A DNA stretch of 64,000 nucleotides from Wocania arenilitoris (GTDB taxonomy: Bacteria > Bacteroidota > Bacteroidia > Flavobacteriales > Flavobacteriaceae). A program made the position numbers and the translations under genes. The notes under the pieces are model-generated. The model saw only the letters and a list, made by a program, of their open reading frames with translations, did no database searches and was not told the DNA's origin. The DNA lies in the NCBI RefSeq assembly GCF_021728535.1, contig NZ_JAKKDU010000010.1:87735-151734 (forward strand), read 5' to 3'. How positions within the stretch are numbered: position 1 is the stretch's first letter; every line of letters starts with the position of its first letter. Below are positions 10,012-18,485 of this stretch, piece by piece.

Positions 10012-10019
10012 TATATTTG
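10012..10019 (+). promoter_or_regulatory. -7 box of the proline dehydrogenase promoter
   Basis: TATATTTG matches TAnnTTTG exactly and lies 18 nt before ATG 10038. Its position argues against a start codon at 10017 (TTG), which would sit inside the promoter. No good -33 TTG is visible. Confidence 0.5.
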
Positions 10020-10037
10020 TGCAAAATTTTAAAGATA

Positions 10038-11216
10038 ATGCAAAAAACTGACTCTATTTTTGAAAATACCGAAATAGCGTTTGCACTTAAGAGTGATTCT
10101 GAATTAGAACGCGCCTATTTTTTGTTTAAAATGATTTCTATTGAACCTTTGGTGAAAATTGGAACTGCAGCCACAAACTTTGCACTCAAGGCTAATTTGC
10201 CTGTTGAAGGACTAATTCGATCTACAGTTTTCGATCATTTCTGTGGTGGTGTTAATGAAGAGGATTGTTTACCTGTTATTGATAGGATGTACGAAAAAGG
10301 GGTGAGTGCAGTTTTGGATTATTCAGTTGAAGGCAAAGAAAATGTAACCCAATTTGATGCTGCATTAAAGGTGGTTCTTAAAATTATAGATTTTGCCAAA
10401 GAAATTGATGCCATTCCTATAGCTGTTTTTAAACCAACTGGTTTTGGGAGATTTTATTTATACGAAAAACTGAGTAGAGGTGAAGCTTTAACAGAAATGG
10501 AGCAAGAAGAGTGGGATAGAGTTGTAAACAGATTTGATATTGTTTGTAAAAAATCAAAAGAAAATGATATTACTATTTTAATTGATGCTGAGGAAAGTTG
10601 GATGCAAAAAGCAGCTGATGATTTGATAACGCAGATGATGGAAAAGTACAATATTGAAAAGCCTATTGTTTTTAACACATTGCAAATGTATAGACACGAC
10701 AGGCTAGAGTTTTTAAAACAACAGCATGCATTAGCTAAAGAAAAAGGGTTTTATTTGGGATATAAGCTGGTACGTGGTGCATATATGGAAAAAGAAAATG
10801 AACGCGCGGAAGAAAAAGGGTATAAGTCGCCTATTTGTAAGAATAAAGAAGAAACTGATATAAATTTTGATGCAGGATTAAAATATGTTTTAGATAATTT
10901 AAAAGACATTGCCTTATTTGCTGGGACACACAATGAAGAGAGTTCGTATTTATTAATGCAATTAATGCAAGAACGCGGATTAAGAAATAACGATTCTAGA
11001 GTTTGGTTTGGCCAATTATACGGTATGAGCGACCATATAAGTTATAATTTAGCAGATAAAGGCTATAATGTTGCTAAATACATGCCTTTTGGACCCGTAA
11101 AGGATGTTATGCCTTATTTAATAAGACGTGCTGAAGAAAACACATCGGTAGGAGGTCAAACTAGCAGAGAACTTAATCTGCTACGCAAAGAGAAAAAGCG
11201 CAGAAAACTAAAGTAA
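10038..11216 (+). CDS. Proline dehydrogenase (monofunctional PRODH)
   Basis: PRODH oxidises proline to pyrroline-5-carboxylate with FAD, feeding electrons to the respiratory chain. About 392 residues follow ATG 10038, chosen because a TAnnTTTG box overlaps the earlier TTG at 10017. The TIM-barrel signatures are clear: YKLVRGAYMEKE near residue 240 and GTHNEES near 300, then RxAEENTS near the C-terminus, which supplies the arginines that bind proline carboxylate. No P5C dehydrogenase is fused or adjacent, as is common in Flavobacteriia, where the two enzymes are separate. Confidence 0.93.
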   Translation: MQKTDSIFENTEIAFALKSDSELERAYFLFKMISIEPLVKIGTAATNFALKANLPVEGLIRSTVFDHFCGGVNEEDCLPVIDRMYEKGVSAVLDYSVEGKENVTQFDAALKVVLKIIDFAKEIDAIPIAVFKPTGFGRFYLYEKLSRGEALTEMEQEEWDRVVNRFDIVCKKSKENDITILIDAEESWMQKAADDLITQMMEKYNIEKPIVFNTLQMYRHDRLEFLKQQHALAKEKGFYLGYKLVRGAYMEKENERAEEKGYKSPICKNKEETDINFDAGLKYVLDNLKDIALFAGTHNEESSYLLMQLMQERGLRNNDSRVWFGQLYGMSDHISYNLADKGYNVAKYMPFGPVKDVMPYLIRRAEENTSVGGQTSRELNLLRKEKKRRKLK

Positions 11217-12272
11217 CTATAAATAAGTTTTAAGTATTTTTTTTATTTCCGAATTAGAATTGTAAGGTGTTATTTTAAAAAGCGCATCAAAACTTATATT
11301 AGGTAAAATATCCTTTTTTCTTTTTACTTGCATAATTTCTTTATGAGCTGTTGCTACTAAAGTTTCATCAATTGAAATTATATCTTCATGTAATTTTTCT
11401 CCAGGGCGAATATTAGTAATTTTTATATCTATTTCCCCATCAAAAAATGTAATTAAAACTTTGGCTAAATCCAATATTTTAATGGGATTACCCATATTAA
11501 AAGTAAAAATAGATGATTCAAAATTTTTGAAAGTTGCAATTTTTAATATTAAATTACAAGCTTCGCCCTTGCAAATAAAATAGCGTGATATATTTTTGTT
11601 TGTAACTGTAAGCGGTTTACCAGAATTAATTTGACTAATGAATAATGGAACAACCGAACCGTTTGAGCCAAATATATTTCCAAATCGAGTAATAATAAAT
11701 TTAGTTTTTTCTTCAATATTTAAATTTAATAAATAGTACTCAGCGATACGTTTAGTCATCCCCATAACGCTAATAGGGTTTACTGCCTTATCGGTAGAAA
11801 TAAAAATAAATTTTTTAACGCTATGTGTAATTGATAAATCTGCTAAAAGTTTAGTGCCAATAATATTAAGTTTTACAGCCTCATACGGGTTAGATTCCAT
11901 TAATGGCACATGTTTGTATGCGGCAGTATGAAAAATAAGTGTGGGTTTATGAGTTTTAAATAAATAGTTTAGAGATTCTTTTTCGGTAATATTTAATAAA
12001 ATAAATTCTACGTGCTGTGATTTGTTTTCTAATTCTTTTTGAAGTTCATACAAAGGAGATTCTGCTATATCAACCAGTATAAGCTTTTTATAATTACAAT
12101 CAACAAGTTGTTTTGTGAGTTCAGCACCAATGGATCCTGCAGCACCAGTTATTAGAATCGTGTCGTTTGAAAAATCTAAATTTGGATATTTTTTTTTTGA
12201 ATTAGTTTTTGAATGAATTAATCCTGAATCTGCAATTAATTGTTTAATATGATTTAGGGTAGAATTATTCAT
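11217..12272 (-). CDS. Soluble nucleoside-diphosphate-sugar 4,6-dehydratase, CapD/FlaA1-like
   Basis: The 351-residue protein is equivalent to the C-terminal catalytic half of PglF/CapD, without the membrane domain. ITGAAGSIGAEL at ~41-52 binds NAD(P), and AAYKHVPLMESNPYEA and STDKAVNPISVMGMTKR give the active-site region. The usual MGATKR reads MGMTKR here. It is a paralogue of 2549-4510 and faces the opposite way. It lies 87 bp upstream of a sugar-phosphate transferase on the same strand but reads after it in transcription order. It probably modifies UDP-HexNAc; whether it dehydrates or epimerises cannot be told. Confidence 0.85.
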   Translation of the reverse strand: MNNSTLNHIKQLIADSGLIHSKTNSKKKYPNLDFSNDTILITGAAGSIGAELTKQLVDCNYKKLILVDIAESPLYELQKELENKSQHVEFILLNITEKESLNYLFKTHKPTLIFHTAAYKHVPLMESNPYEAVKLNIIGTKLLADLSITHSVKKFIFISTDKAVNPISVMGMTKRIAEYYLLNLNIEEKTKFIITRFGNIFGSNGSVVPLFISQINSGKPLTVTNKNISRYFICKGEACNLILKIATFKNFESSIFTFNMGNPIKILDLAKVLITFFDGEIDIKITNIRPGEKLHEDIISIDETLVATAHKEIMQVKRKKDILPNISFDALFKITPYNSNSEIKKILKTYL

Positions 12273-12359
12273 TAACTTTTAATTTCGGTAAAATGTAGAT
12301 TTTGGTGGATAAATTACATTTGCAAAGTATGAATAATTACCTTTTGAAGCAAATCTATT

Positions 12360-12953
12360 CTACTTTGTAATTACCTTAACAATAGTCATTAAAATCAGTT
12401 TCATATCAAAAAAGAAACTTTGTTTTTCAATATATTTCTTATTAAACTTTAGTTTATCTGGTATTATAGTTTTGATAAAAAAATCTTCAGGATTATCGGC
12501 AGCTTTTAAGAGTTCAACTTCGTTTCTGTATTTTAATGATGCTAAACCTGTAATGCCAGGTCTAACTTTAAATATTTTCATATCGTCATCATTATAAAAA
12601 TTTACATAATAACGCAATTCTGGCCTTGGACCAACGAAACTCATGTCGCCTTTTAAAACATTTATTAGTTGTGGAAATTCATCTATTTTATAGCGCCTTA
12701 AAAAATAGCCAACTTTTGTAACTCGTGAGTCATTATTACCAAGCGTTAACAAACCATCTTTTTCAGATTTAATACGCATGGTTCGGAATTTATATATGTT
12801 GAAATCAACATTATTCTTCCCCACACGATTTTGAATAAATAAAATTGGACCTTTGGAATCTAGTTTAATTAAAATAGCAATTAGAAGAAGAATAGGAGCG
12901 AGGAGGAGTAACCCAATAAATGAAAAAACTAAATCGAAAAGACGTTTTATCAT
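12360..12953 (-). CDS. Initiating sugar-phosphate (bacterial sugar) transferase, PglC/WcaJ C-terminal type
   Basis: This monotopic phosphoglycosyl transferase has 197 residues. One N-terminal hydrophobic helix (~7-30) is followed by FIQNRVGKNN, IYKFRTMR, RRYKIDEFPQLINVLKGDMS with FVGPRPEL, and RPGITGLASL, all signature motifs of the family. It transfers a sugar phosphate to undecaprenyl phosphate, starting glycan or O-unit assembly at the inner membrane. The start overlaps the preceding gene by 4 bases. With the dehydratase just downstream it forms a small sugar cluster separate from the 1-8 kb export genes. Confidence 0.94.
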   Translation of the reverse strand: MIKRLFDLVFSFIGLLLLAPILLLIAILIKLDSKGPILFIQNRVGKNNVDFNIYKFRTMRIKSEKDGLLTLGNNDSRVTKVGYFLRRYKIDEFPQLINVLKGDMSFVGPRPELRYYVNFYNDDDMKIFKVRPGITGLASLKYRNEVELLKAADNPEDFFIKTIIPDKLKFNKKYIEKQSFFFDMKLILMTIVKVITK

Positions 12954-13300
12954 TCGGCTATATAATTAGTTATTTTAGCAATACTATCGCAATTTTCAAC
13001 AGTAAGTTTAATTTCTTTTTCATTATAATGACCTTCAATTATGTATAAGCCACATGGTTTTTGTCGTGTATTGCTTTCAGAGAAATTAATATCTCCTTCT
13101 TTTAAAACATGCTGTATTGCTGTAGTATCTATTGGTGTGCTGGTACTATATTCTATAGTTTTTAGGTTGATGTTTTTTAAAACTCTTGCCTCTGGACCAT
13201 AATCACAGGACACTTTTTTGCCATTTAAAAAAAACGCGAGAATAATTAGCCCTAATGAGAATCCGCCCAAATAATAACCAATACGTTGTATTAATTTCAT
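12950..13300 (-). CDS. Small membrane-anchored protein, probably DUF4258-type
   Basis: The 116-residue protein starts with a basic stretch and one hydrophobic segment (~9-26), ending in FFLNGKK. A short soluble domain follows with three cysteines (in VSCDYGP, KPCGLY and ENCDSI) and the phrase VLKEGDINFSESNT. From memory this resembles flavobacterial DUF4258 proteins; the assignment is not certain. Its last 4 bases overlap the start of the sugar-phosphate transferase, so the two are co-translated. That context suggests, without proving, a role beside glycan initiation at the membrane. Confidence 0.75.
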   Translation of the reverse strand: MKLIQRIGYYLGGFSLGLIILAFFLNGKKVSCDYGPEARVLKNINLKTIEYSTSTPIDTTAIQHVLKEGDINFSESNTRQKPCGLYIIEGHYNEKEIKLTVENCDSIAKITNYIAE

Positions 13301-13334
13301 TTAAAAATAGTTGTTGTTTTATAGGATGCTGGTT

Positions 13335-14534
13335 TTAAAAAATAAGTAAATTGATATCGCTATATTTTAAATCGAACCATTCACCAACAGGCTTGCTGGT
13401 TAAAATCCCGTGGTAAAAATACAACCCATTTTTTAAACCTCTATCAAATCTTAAAGAATTTTCAATACCACCTTCTTCGGCTATTTTTAACAAGTAAGGT
13501 GTAAAAATATTACTGATAGAAACCGAAGCTGTTCTGGAATATTTGGCTGGTATGTTAGGCACACAATAATGCACCACATTATGTTTTATAAACGTTGGTT
13601 TTTTGTGTGTTGTAACTTCGCTAGTTTCAAAACAACCACCCATATCAATACTTACGTCAATAATAACAGCGCCTTTTTTCATGTGTTGCACCATAGCTTC
13701 AGATACAATAATTGGTGATCTGTTTTTTCCGCGAACAGCACCAATAGCCACATCACAACGTTTTAAAGCTTTGGTTAAATTTTTTGGTTGTAACGTTGAT
13801 GTAAAAAGCGGGCGACCAAGATTAGTTTGTATGCTTCGTAATTTTGTAATAGAATTATCAAATATTTTAACGTTGGCGCCTAAGCCAATGGCACTTCTAG
13901 CTGCAAATTCGCCAACGGTTCCTGCTCCAAGAATAACTACTTCAACAGGAGGAACACCACTAATGTTACCAAACATCAATCCGTTGCCATCTTTACTATT
14001 TGACAGCAATTCTGCGGCAATAAGTGTTGAAGCTGTTCCAGCAATTTCGCTTAAAGACCGTACAGCAGGATATGTACCGTCATCATCTCTAATAAACTCA
14101 AACGCCAACGCAGTAATGCGCTTAGATGCTAAAGCTTCAAAATACTTTTTTTCTTGTGTTTTAAGTTGCAAAGCAGAAATAAGTATGGCTTGCGGATTTA
14201 ATAATTTTATTTGGTCAATGCTTGGTGGCTCTACCTTTAATATCATTGGGCAAGAAAAAACTTTTGCTGTGTCTTTTGTTATTTCTGCTCCAGCTTCACT
14301 ATAATCTTTATCACTAAAATTAGCGCCATCACCAGCTCCAGCTTCTATTAAAACTTTATGTCCGTTATAAACAAGAGCCGATACAGCATCAGGCGTTAAA
14401 CACACACGCTTTTCTTGATAAGCTGTTTCTTTAGGAATTCCAATAAAAAGCTCGCCTTTACGCTTGTGTATTTCAAGCATTTCTTCTTGAGGTAAAAGTT
14501 GCTGTTTTGTGAAAGGTGATAAAGATTTTGACAT
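13335..14534 (-). CDS. ald: Alanine dehydrogenase
   Basis: This NAD-dependent enzyme interconverts alanine and pyruvate plus ammonia. It has 399 residues, somewhat longer than the ~370 of Bacillus Ald because of an N-terminal extension before GIPKETAYQEKRVCLTPDAV. The AlaDH/PNT N-terminal domain is followed by the Rossmann motif VVILGAGTVGEFAARSA near 205-221 and the late segment VHYCVPNIPAKYSRTAS, typical of the family. The single-chain length and absence of membrane helices argue against transhydrogenase. Gene orientation is divergent from the TonB receptor at 14701. Confidence 0.92.
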   Translation of the reverse strand: MSKSLSPFTKQQLLPQEEMLEIHKRKGELFIGIPKETAYQEKRVCLTPDAVSALVYNGHKVLIEAGAGDGANFSDKDYSEAGAEITKDTAKVFSCPMILKVEPPSIDQIKLLNPQAILISALQLKTQEKKYFEALASKRITALAFEFIRDDDGTYPAVRSLSEIAGTASTLIAAELLSNSKDGNGLMFGNISGVPPVEVVILGAGTVGEFAARSAIGLGANVKIFDNSITKLRSIQTNLGRPLFTSTLQPKNLTKALKRCDVAIGAVRGKNRSPIIVSEAMVQHMKKGAVIIDVSIDMGGCFETSEVTTHKKPTFIKHNVVHYCVPNIPAKYSRTASVSISNIFTPYLLKIAEEGGIENSLRFDRGLKNGLYFYHGILTSKPVGEWFDLKYSDINLLIF

Positions 14535-14656
14535 GTTCAGATTGTTAAATAAAAATCAAATTACGAATAAATTCTGATTGTTTTATAATTGTGAAGAAAA
14601 TAATTTTTTAACCTATGTAAGATTTAATTTTGATTTAATTGTGGTTTTACCGCACC

Positions 14657-14684
14657 TTTGTTAATCATAATTATTTTAAGTTTG
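14657..14684 (+). promoter_or_regulatory. Promoter of the TonB-dependent receptor
   Basis: TTTG at 14657-14660 and TAAGTTTG at 14677-14684 are 16 nt apart, close to the flavobacterial consensus TTG-N17-TAnnTTTG. Transcription would start about 10 nt before the ATG at 14701, giving a very short leader. Confidence 0.6.
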
Positions 14685-14700
14685 TGTTTTAGTTATATTT

Positions 14701-17127
14701 ATGAGTTTAAAATCCATTCATCTCCTTTTATTTGTTTTTTCTATATCGTGTTTTTCTCAAGAGTATAGAGTAAATGGTTATGTTAAAGATGATAAAAGTA
14801 ATGCTATTGCATACGCAAATGTAGTTATTACTAAAAACTCTAAAGTTACTGAAGGCATCGCTATTGGTGCATCTACTGATGAAAACGGTTATTTTATAAT
14901 AGAAAATTTAATAACTGGTAATTACACCATTAAAGTTAGTTTTTTAGGATATATAACTTATACAGAAACCTTTGAGTTAGACAAACACACTAAATTAAAT
15001 AATATTGTTTTAAAAGAAAACATAGAAGCTCTTGGTGGCATTACTGTTTATGCCAAAAAGCCAACATTAAAACGACTTGTAGATCGTTTGGTTTTTAATG
15101 TTGAAAATTCTACGCTATCAAACAATAATGTTTTGGATGTTTTAAAAAATACTCCAGGTGTTTTAGTGCACGATGGTAATATTACTGTTAAAAATTCTGA
15201 ACCTACAGTTTATATAAATGATAGAAGAGTGCATTTATCATCGAGTGAAATTCAACAACTTTTAGAAGGCACATCAGCTACTAATATAAAATCTATTGAG
15301 GTTATTACAAATCCACCTGCTAAATACGAAGCCGAAGGAGGAGCGGTGCTTAATATTGTTACTAGCAAAAATATTGTAGCTGGTTATAACGGAAGTGTTT
15401 TTGGAAATTTTAAACAGGGCTCAGAATATCCAAAATATGCTTTTGGTACAAGTCATTTTTTTAAAACAAAAAAGTTAAGTGCATACATAAACTATAATAT
15501 TAGCCCAAAAAGAGATTTTAGAAACAATACCGAGGCTGTAAACTTTATTGAAAATAATCAAAACACATCTAGTTGGGAAACTGATTATAAAAGGACACGT
15601 GAAACTTCAAATCAAAATATAAACTCAAGTATAAACTATCATCTAAATGATAAGAATAACATAGGTTTTTCAACAAATTTATTGTTTTCACCTAGAGCAA
15701 ATACTAAAAATACTGTTGACTCTTTTACCGAAGTTTATAATGTTAGTGGTGTATTGGATTCTACATTTACCTCTTTAAATAGAAAGGTAGATGAAACTTT
15801 TAATTTGGCATTTACACTTGATTATTTACTTAAACTAAAAAAGGAAGGAGAGAAGTTGTCGGCAAGTGTGCATCATACGAATTATGATTTTTCAAGTTTT
15901 CAAAATGTAGATACGGACTATTTATTTCCCGATGAATCATTAATTAGAAGTAATCGGTTTCAAACCTTTTCAAGTCAAGAAATAAAAATATATACAGGTC
16001 AGTTTGATTATGAATTACCAATAAATGACTCATCTGAATTCGAAGCTGGTTTAAAAGTATCGAATATAAATTCAGAAAGTATTTTAGATCAGTTCTTATT
16101 TGATAACGGAATAAAATTGCAAGATTTAGAAAATTCAGATAAGTTTTTATACGATGAAACTAATTATGCTGCTTATAGCAGTTACTCCAAAGATTGGGGT
16201 AAATGGCATTTGAAGGCTGGACTAAGAACAGAAATAACGAATATAAAAGGCAATTCGTTATCTACAAATCAAATTAGTAATAATGATTATATTAAGCTCT
16301 TTCCGTCTTTCCATTTATTAAATGAAATTAATGAGAATAATGAGATTTATTTTAATTATAACAAGCGAATATATAGACCAAGATATGATCAATTAAATCC
16401 ATTTAAATATTTTCTAAATGATAATGCTTTTGTTACTGGAAATCCAAAATTAAGACCACAAATTGACGATGTTTTTACATTAGGCTATACGTTTAATAAG
16501 GATTACACTTTTGAGCTCTATTATAGATATGAAAACAACTCTACACTTCTAGTCATTGTTCAAGATAATGAAGAGAACCTTATAAAGAATATTAACACTA
16601 ATTTAAACAGGTCAATATCTTATGGATTAGATTTTACAACTTATACAAAAATTTCAAATAATTGGAATTTGTATGCTTTGGCCTCTGCTTTTAAATTTGA
16701 AGATCAATTTAATGCTTTGGAAAGTAATAACGAATTAATAGATAATGGCAGATGGTCTGTTTATTCTCAAATAATAAACTATTTTACGTTTTTAAAAGAT
16801 AAAAGTTTATCGGCAGACTTAGCTTATTTGTATGTGTCTGATATTGCCTCGGGACCTTATGTAAATAGTTCAAGGTCTAGCTTAGATCTTAATTTAAGAA
16901 AATTACTTTGGGAGAATAGAGCGTCTTTAAGTATTGGTATTGTTGATTTTTTTAACAATCAAAATTTCTCACGTAGTGCCAGATATTTGAATCAAGATAT
17001 ATTCTTTAAATATGGAAAAGAAACCAGACTTTTTACATTGGGTTTTAATTATAAATTTGGAAACTATAAATTAAAAGCAAAGAAAAAAGAAATTAACTCA
17101 CAAGAACGCGATAGATTACAAGAATAG
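14701..17127 (+). CDS. TonB-dependent outer-membrane receptor with N-terminal carboxypeptidase-D-like domain
   Basis: The protein has 808 residues. A signal peptide ends near SISCFSQ (~residue 20). A CarboxypepD_reg-like beta-sandwich follows at ~25-105 (VNGYVKDDKSNAIAYANVVI). A plug region around 115-230 includes ITVYAKKP, LDVLKNTPGVLV and IEVITNPPAKYEAEGGAVLN. The rest is a long beta-barrel of alternating aromatic strands ending in LGFNYKFGNYKLKAK. This is the 'outer membrane beta-barrel' receptor type, not SusC, and there is no SusD partner. It imports an unknown ligand using TonB energy. No metal or vitamin signature reveals the substrate. Confidence 0.9.
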   Translation: MSLKSIHLLLFVFSISCFSQEYRVNGYVKDDKSNAIAYANVVITKNSKVTEGIAIGASTDENGYFIIENLITGNYTIKVSFLGYITYTETFELDKHTKLNNIVLKENIEALGGITVYAKKPTLKRLVDRLVFNVENSTLSNNNVLDVLKNTPGVLVHDGNITVKNSEPTVYINDRRVHLSSSEIQQLLEGTSATNIKSIEVITNPPAKYEAEGGAVLNIVTSKNIVAGYNGSVFGNFKQGSEYPKYAFGTSHFFKTKKLSAYINYNISPKRDFRNNTEAVNFIENNQNTSSWETDYKRTRETSNQNINSSINYHLNDKNNIGFSTNLLFSPRANTKNTVDSFTEVYNVSGVLDSTFTSLNRKVDETFNLAFTLDYLLKLKKEGEKLSASVHHTNYDFSSFQNVDTDYLFPDESLIRSNRFQTFSSQEIKIYTGQFDYELPINDSSEFEAGLKVSNINSESILDQFLFDNGIKLQDLENSDKFLYDETNYAAYSSYSKDWGKWHLKAGLRTEITNIKGNSLSTNQISNNDYIKLFPSFHLLNEINENNEIYFNYNKRIYRPRYDQLNPFKYFLNDNAFVTGNPKLRPQIDDVFTLGYTFNKDYTFELYYRYENNSTLLVIVQDNEENLIKNINTNLNRSISYGLDFTTYTKISNNWNLYALASAFKFEDQFNALESNNELIDNGRWSVYSQIINYFTFLKDKSLSADLAYLYVSDIASGPYVNSSRSSLDLNLRKLLWENRASLSIGIVDFFNNQNFSRSARYLNQDIFFKYGKETRLFTLGFNYKFGNYKLKAKKKEINSQERDRLQE

Positions 17128-17158
17128 AGTAGTAGAACAATATTGCCATAATTTATTG

Positions 17159-17707
17159 TTAAAAGTATTCTTTTATTTTACCCCAAAAGTTTTTAGGAGA
17201 TACCTTAAATTCTTCTTCTAATTCCTCTAAAGACTTATTCACTTCATTTATCCTATTGAATATTCTAGCTCTTATTAAGTATATTGATGGTATAATAATA
17301 GCCATTATTGGTATTAAGTAAATTAATTGGCCAGAATCAAAAAATATAACTTCTTTATTTAATAAGTCAAAAGTCTGGTAAGAATACATGGCAATTGGAA
17401 CTAGTAGAGTGTGATACCACCAATGTCTACAAGTAAAAAACCATAAGAACAATAAGTATAAAGGAATTAATTTACCAGTAAGTACCCACATACCTACATT
17501 GGCGCTTTCATAAAATCCACTATTGTAGTCAAACAAAAAAGTGTTCCAGACTTTTTCATCTGGAACACTTTCGTACAAGTAAAATAAATAAGGTGTTATA
17601 GCAATTAAAGTAGCTAATATACTACCAATAACTATATTCTTATTATCAGATGTCTTAATCTGAGACTTTGATTTTTCGCTTGTCAACTTTTGCGGTTTGT
17701 TGTGCAT
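17159..17707 (-). CDS. Multi-pass membrane protein of unknown function
   Basis: The 182 residues include a charged N-terminus, about four hydrophobic helices (~25-44, ~70-92, ~96-112, ~124-145) and a charged C-terminal tail with a short coiled-coil-like stretch (INEVNKSLEELEEEF). I do not recognise the family. Its 5' end overlaps the tiny secreted-peptide gene at 17655-17792 by 53 bases in another frame, so the two are probably coupled. It converges on the TonB receptor with a 31-bp gap. Confidence 0.8.
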   Translation of the reverse strand: MHNKPQKLTSEKSKSQIKTSDNKNIVIGSILATLIAITPYLFYLYESVPDEKVWNTFLFDYNSGFYESANVGMWVLTGKLIPLYLLFLWFFTCRHWWYHTLLVPIAMYSYQTFDLLNKEVIFFDSGQLIYLIPIMAIIIPSIYLIRARIFNRINEVNKSLEELEEEFKVSPKNFWGKIKEYF

Positions 17708-17792
17708 CTACGTTATATGTATTAGCAGCTTGTGCTAAAAACAACATACCTCCAAAAATTGCGATTGCAATTAAATACTTTTTAGTTTTCAT
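17655..17792 (-). CDS. 45-residue peptide with signal sequence, overlapping the next gene
   Basis: ATG at 17792-17790 opens a frame of 45 codons ending at TAA 17657-17655. The product begins MKTKKYLIAIAIFGGMLF and continues LAQAANTYNVDAQQTAKV, then DKRKIKVSD. It has a clear signal peptide followed by a charged 20-residue tail. A TACATTTG -7 box lies about 30 nt upstream (17829-17822, minus strand). It overlaps the start of the membrane protein at 17707 by 53 bases. The function is unknown; the promoter, start and signal sequence together support a real gene. Confidence 0.65.
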   Translation of the reverse strand: MKTKKYLIAIAIFGGMLFLAQAANTYNVDAQQTAKVDKRKIKVSD

Positions 17793-17821
17793 TTTATTAA
17801 GGGATTTAATTAATTAATAAC

Positions 17822-17829
17822 CAAATGTA
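17822..17829 (-). promoter_or_regulatory. -7 box ahead of the small-peptide/membrane-protein pair
   Basis: On the minus strand this reads TACATTTG, an exact TAnnTTTG match, about 30 nt before the ATG at 17792. A weak TTTCG lies 17 nt upstream in place of the -33 TTG. Confidence 0.45.
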
Positions 17830-17961
17830 GCTAAAGAGTATTTTTGCGAAATTGTTTAAATGTTAAAAAAATGTTAAAATGACATTTTCTTAAAATTTAT
17901 GCTGAGGGTTTCCCGTAAATCTTCAAAAATCAGAGTATTTCATGTCGTTTTTAATCACAAA

Positions 17962-18393
17962 TCATGCTTTGTTAGGGGTGTTTAATTTTATATTTAGTTT
18001 TAATATTCTTTTATTTTTAGAATTAAAATCAATAAAAATCTCATCAAATTCATCAAACAAAATAGGTTCAATTTTTTCTGGCCACTCAATTAATTTATAA
18101 TGTTCAGAATATAAATAATCTTCTACTCCAAAATTATAGGCTTCTTCAATATCATTAATTCTATATAAATCAAAATGATATATAAAACCATTTTCAATTT
18201 CATATTCATTAACAATTGAAAACGTGGGGCTGCTCACTTCATCATTACTGCCTAGTATTTTAACTATAGCTTTTATAAGTGTTGTTTTACCTACACCCAT
18301 ATTACCATAGAATAATAAAGTTTTACTTGTTGCGTTTTTAATTAATTGTTTTGCAACATGTTCAACCTCATTTAACTCATAACTTATTTCCAA
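17962..18393 (-). CDS. tsaE: tRNA threonylcarbamoyladenosine biosynthesis ATPase TsaE
   Basis: TsaE is the ATPase partner of TsaB/TsaD that installs t6A37 in ANN-decoding tRNAs. The 143 residues match the family length. The P-loop GNMGVGKTTL is at 30-39 (K36), followed by SSPTFSIVNEY and the Walker-B-like HFDLYRI, with LIEWPEKI near 110, all diagnostic of TsaE. It lies downstream of porX on the same strand with a 92-bp gap, a neighbour pair I associate with Flavobacteriia. Confidence 0.95.
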   Translation of the reverse strand: MEISYELNEVEHVAKQLIKNATSKTLLFYGNMGVGKTTLIKAIVKILGSNDEVSSPTFSIVNEYEIENGFIYHFDLYRINDIEEAYNFGVEDYLYSEHYKLIEWPEKIEPILFDEFDEIFIDFNSKNKRILKLNIKLNTPNKA

Positions 18394-18485
18394 TGTTTAC
18401 AATGTTTATAGTGCAATAATAATTATAAAATTTGAAACAACCTAAAAAATATGTATTTCGTCGATGTTTTTTGTGTTACGTGGAT

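Noticed and set aside
10017..10037. TTG at 10017 as the start of proline dehydrogenase
   Set aside because: It overlaps a TATATTTG promoter box; ATG 10038 gives the expected N-terminus.
13603..14304. 233-residue plus-strand open frame inside alanine dehydrogenase
   Set aside because: It is a shadow of the strongly supported minus-strand ald gene, with no start context or recognisable domain.
18440..18475. The phrase atttcgtcgatg upstream of tsaE and its partial match near 843-851 as a shared operator
   Set aside because: Only a 9-mer is shared, in opposite orientation relative to unrelated genes; this is too weak without a genome-wide count.
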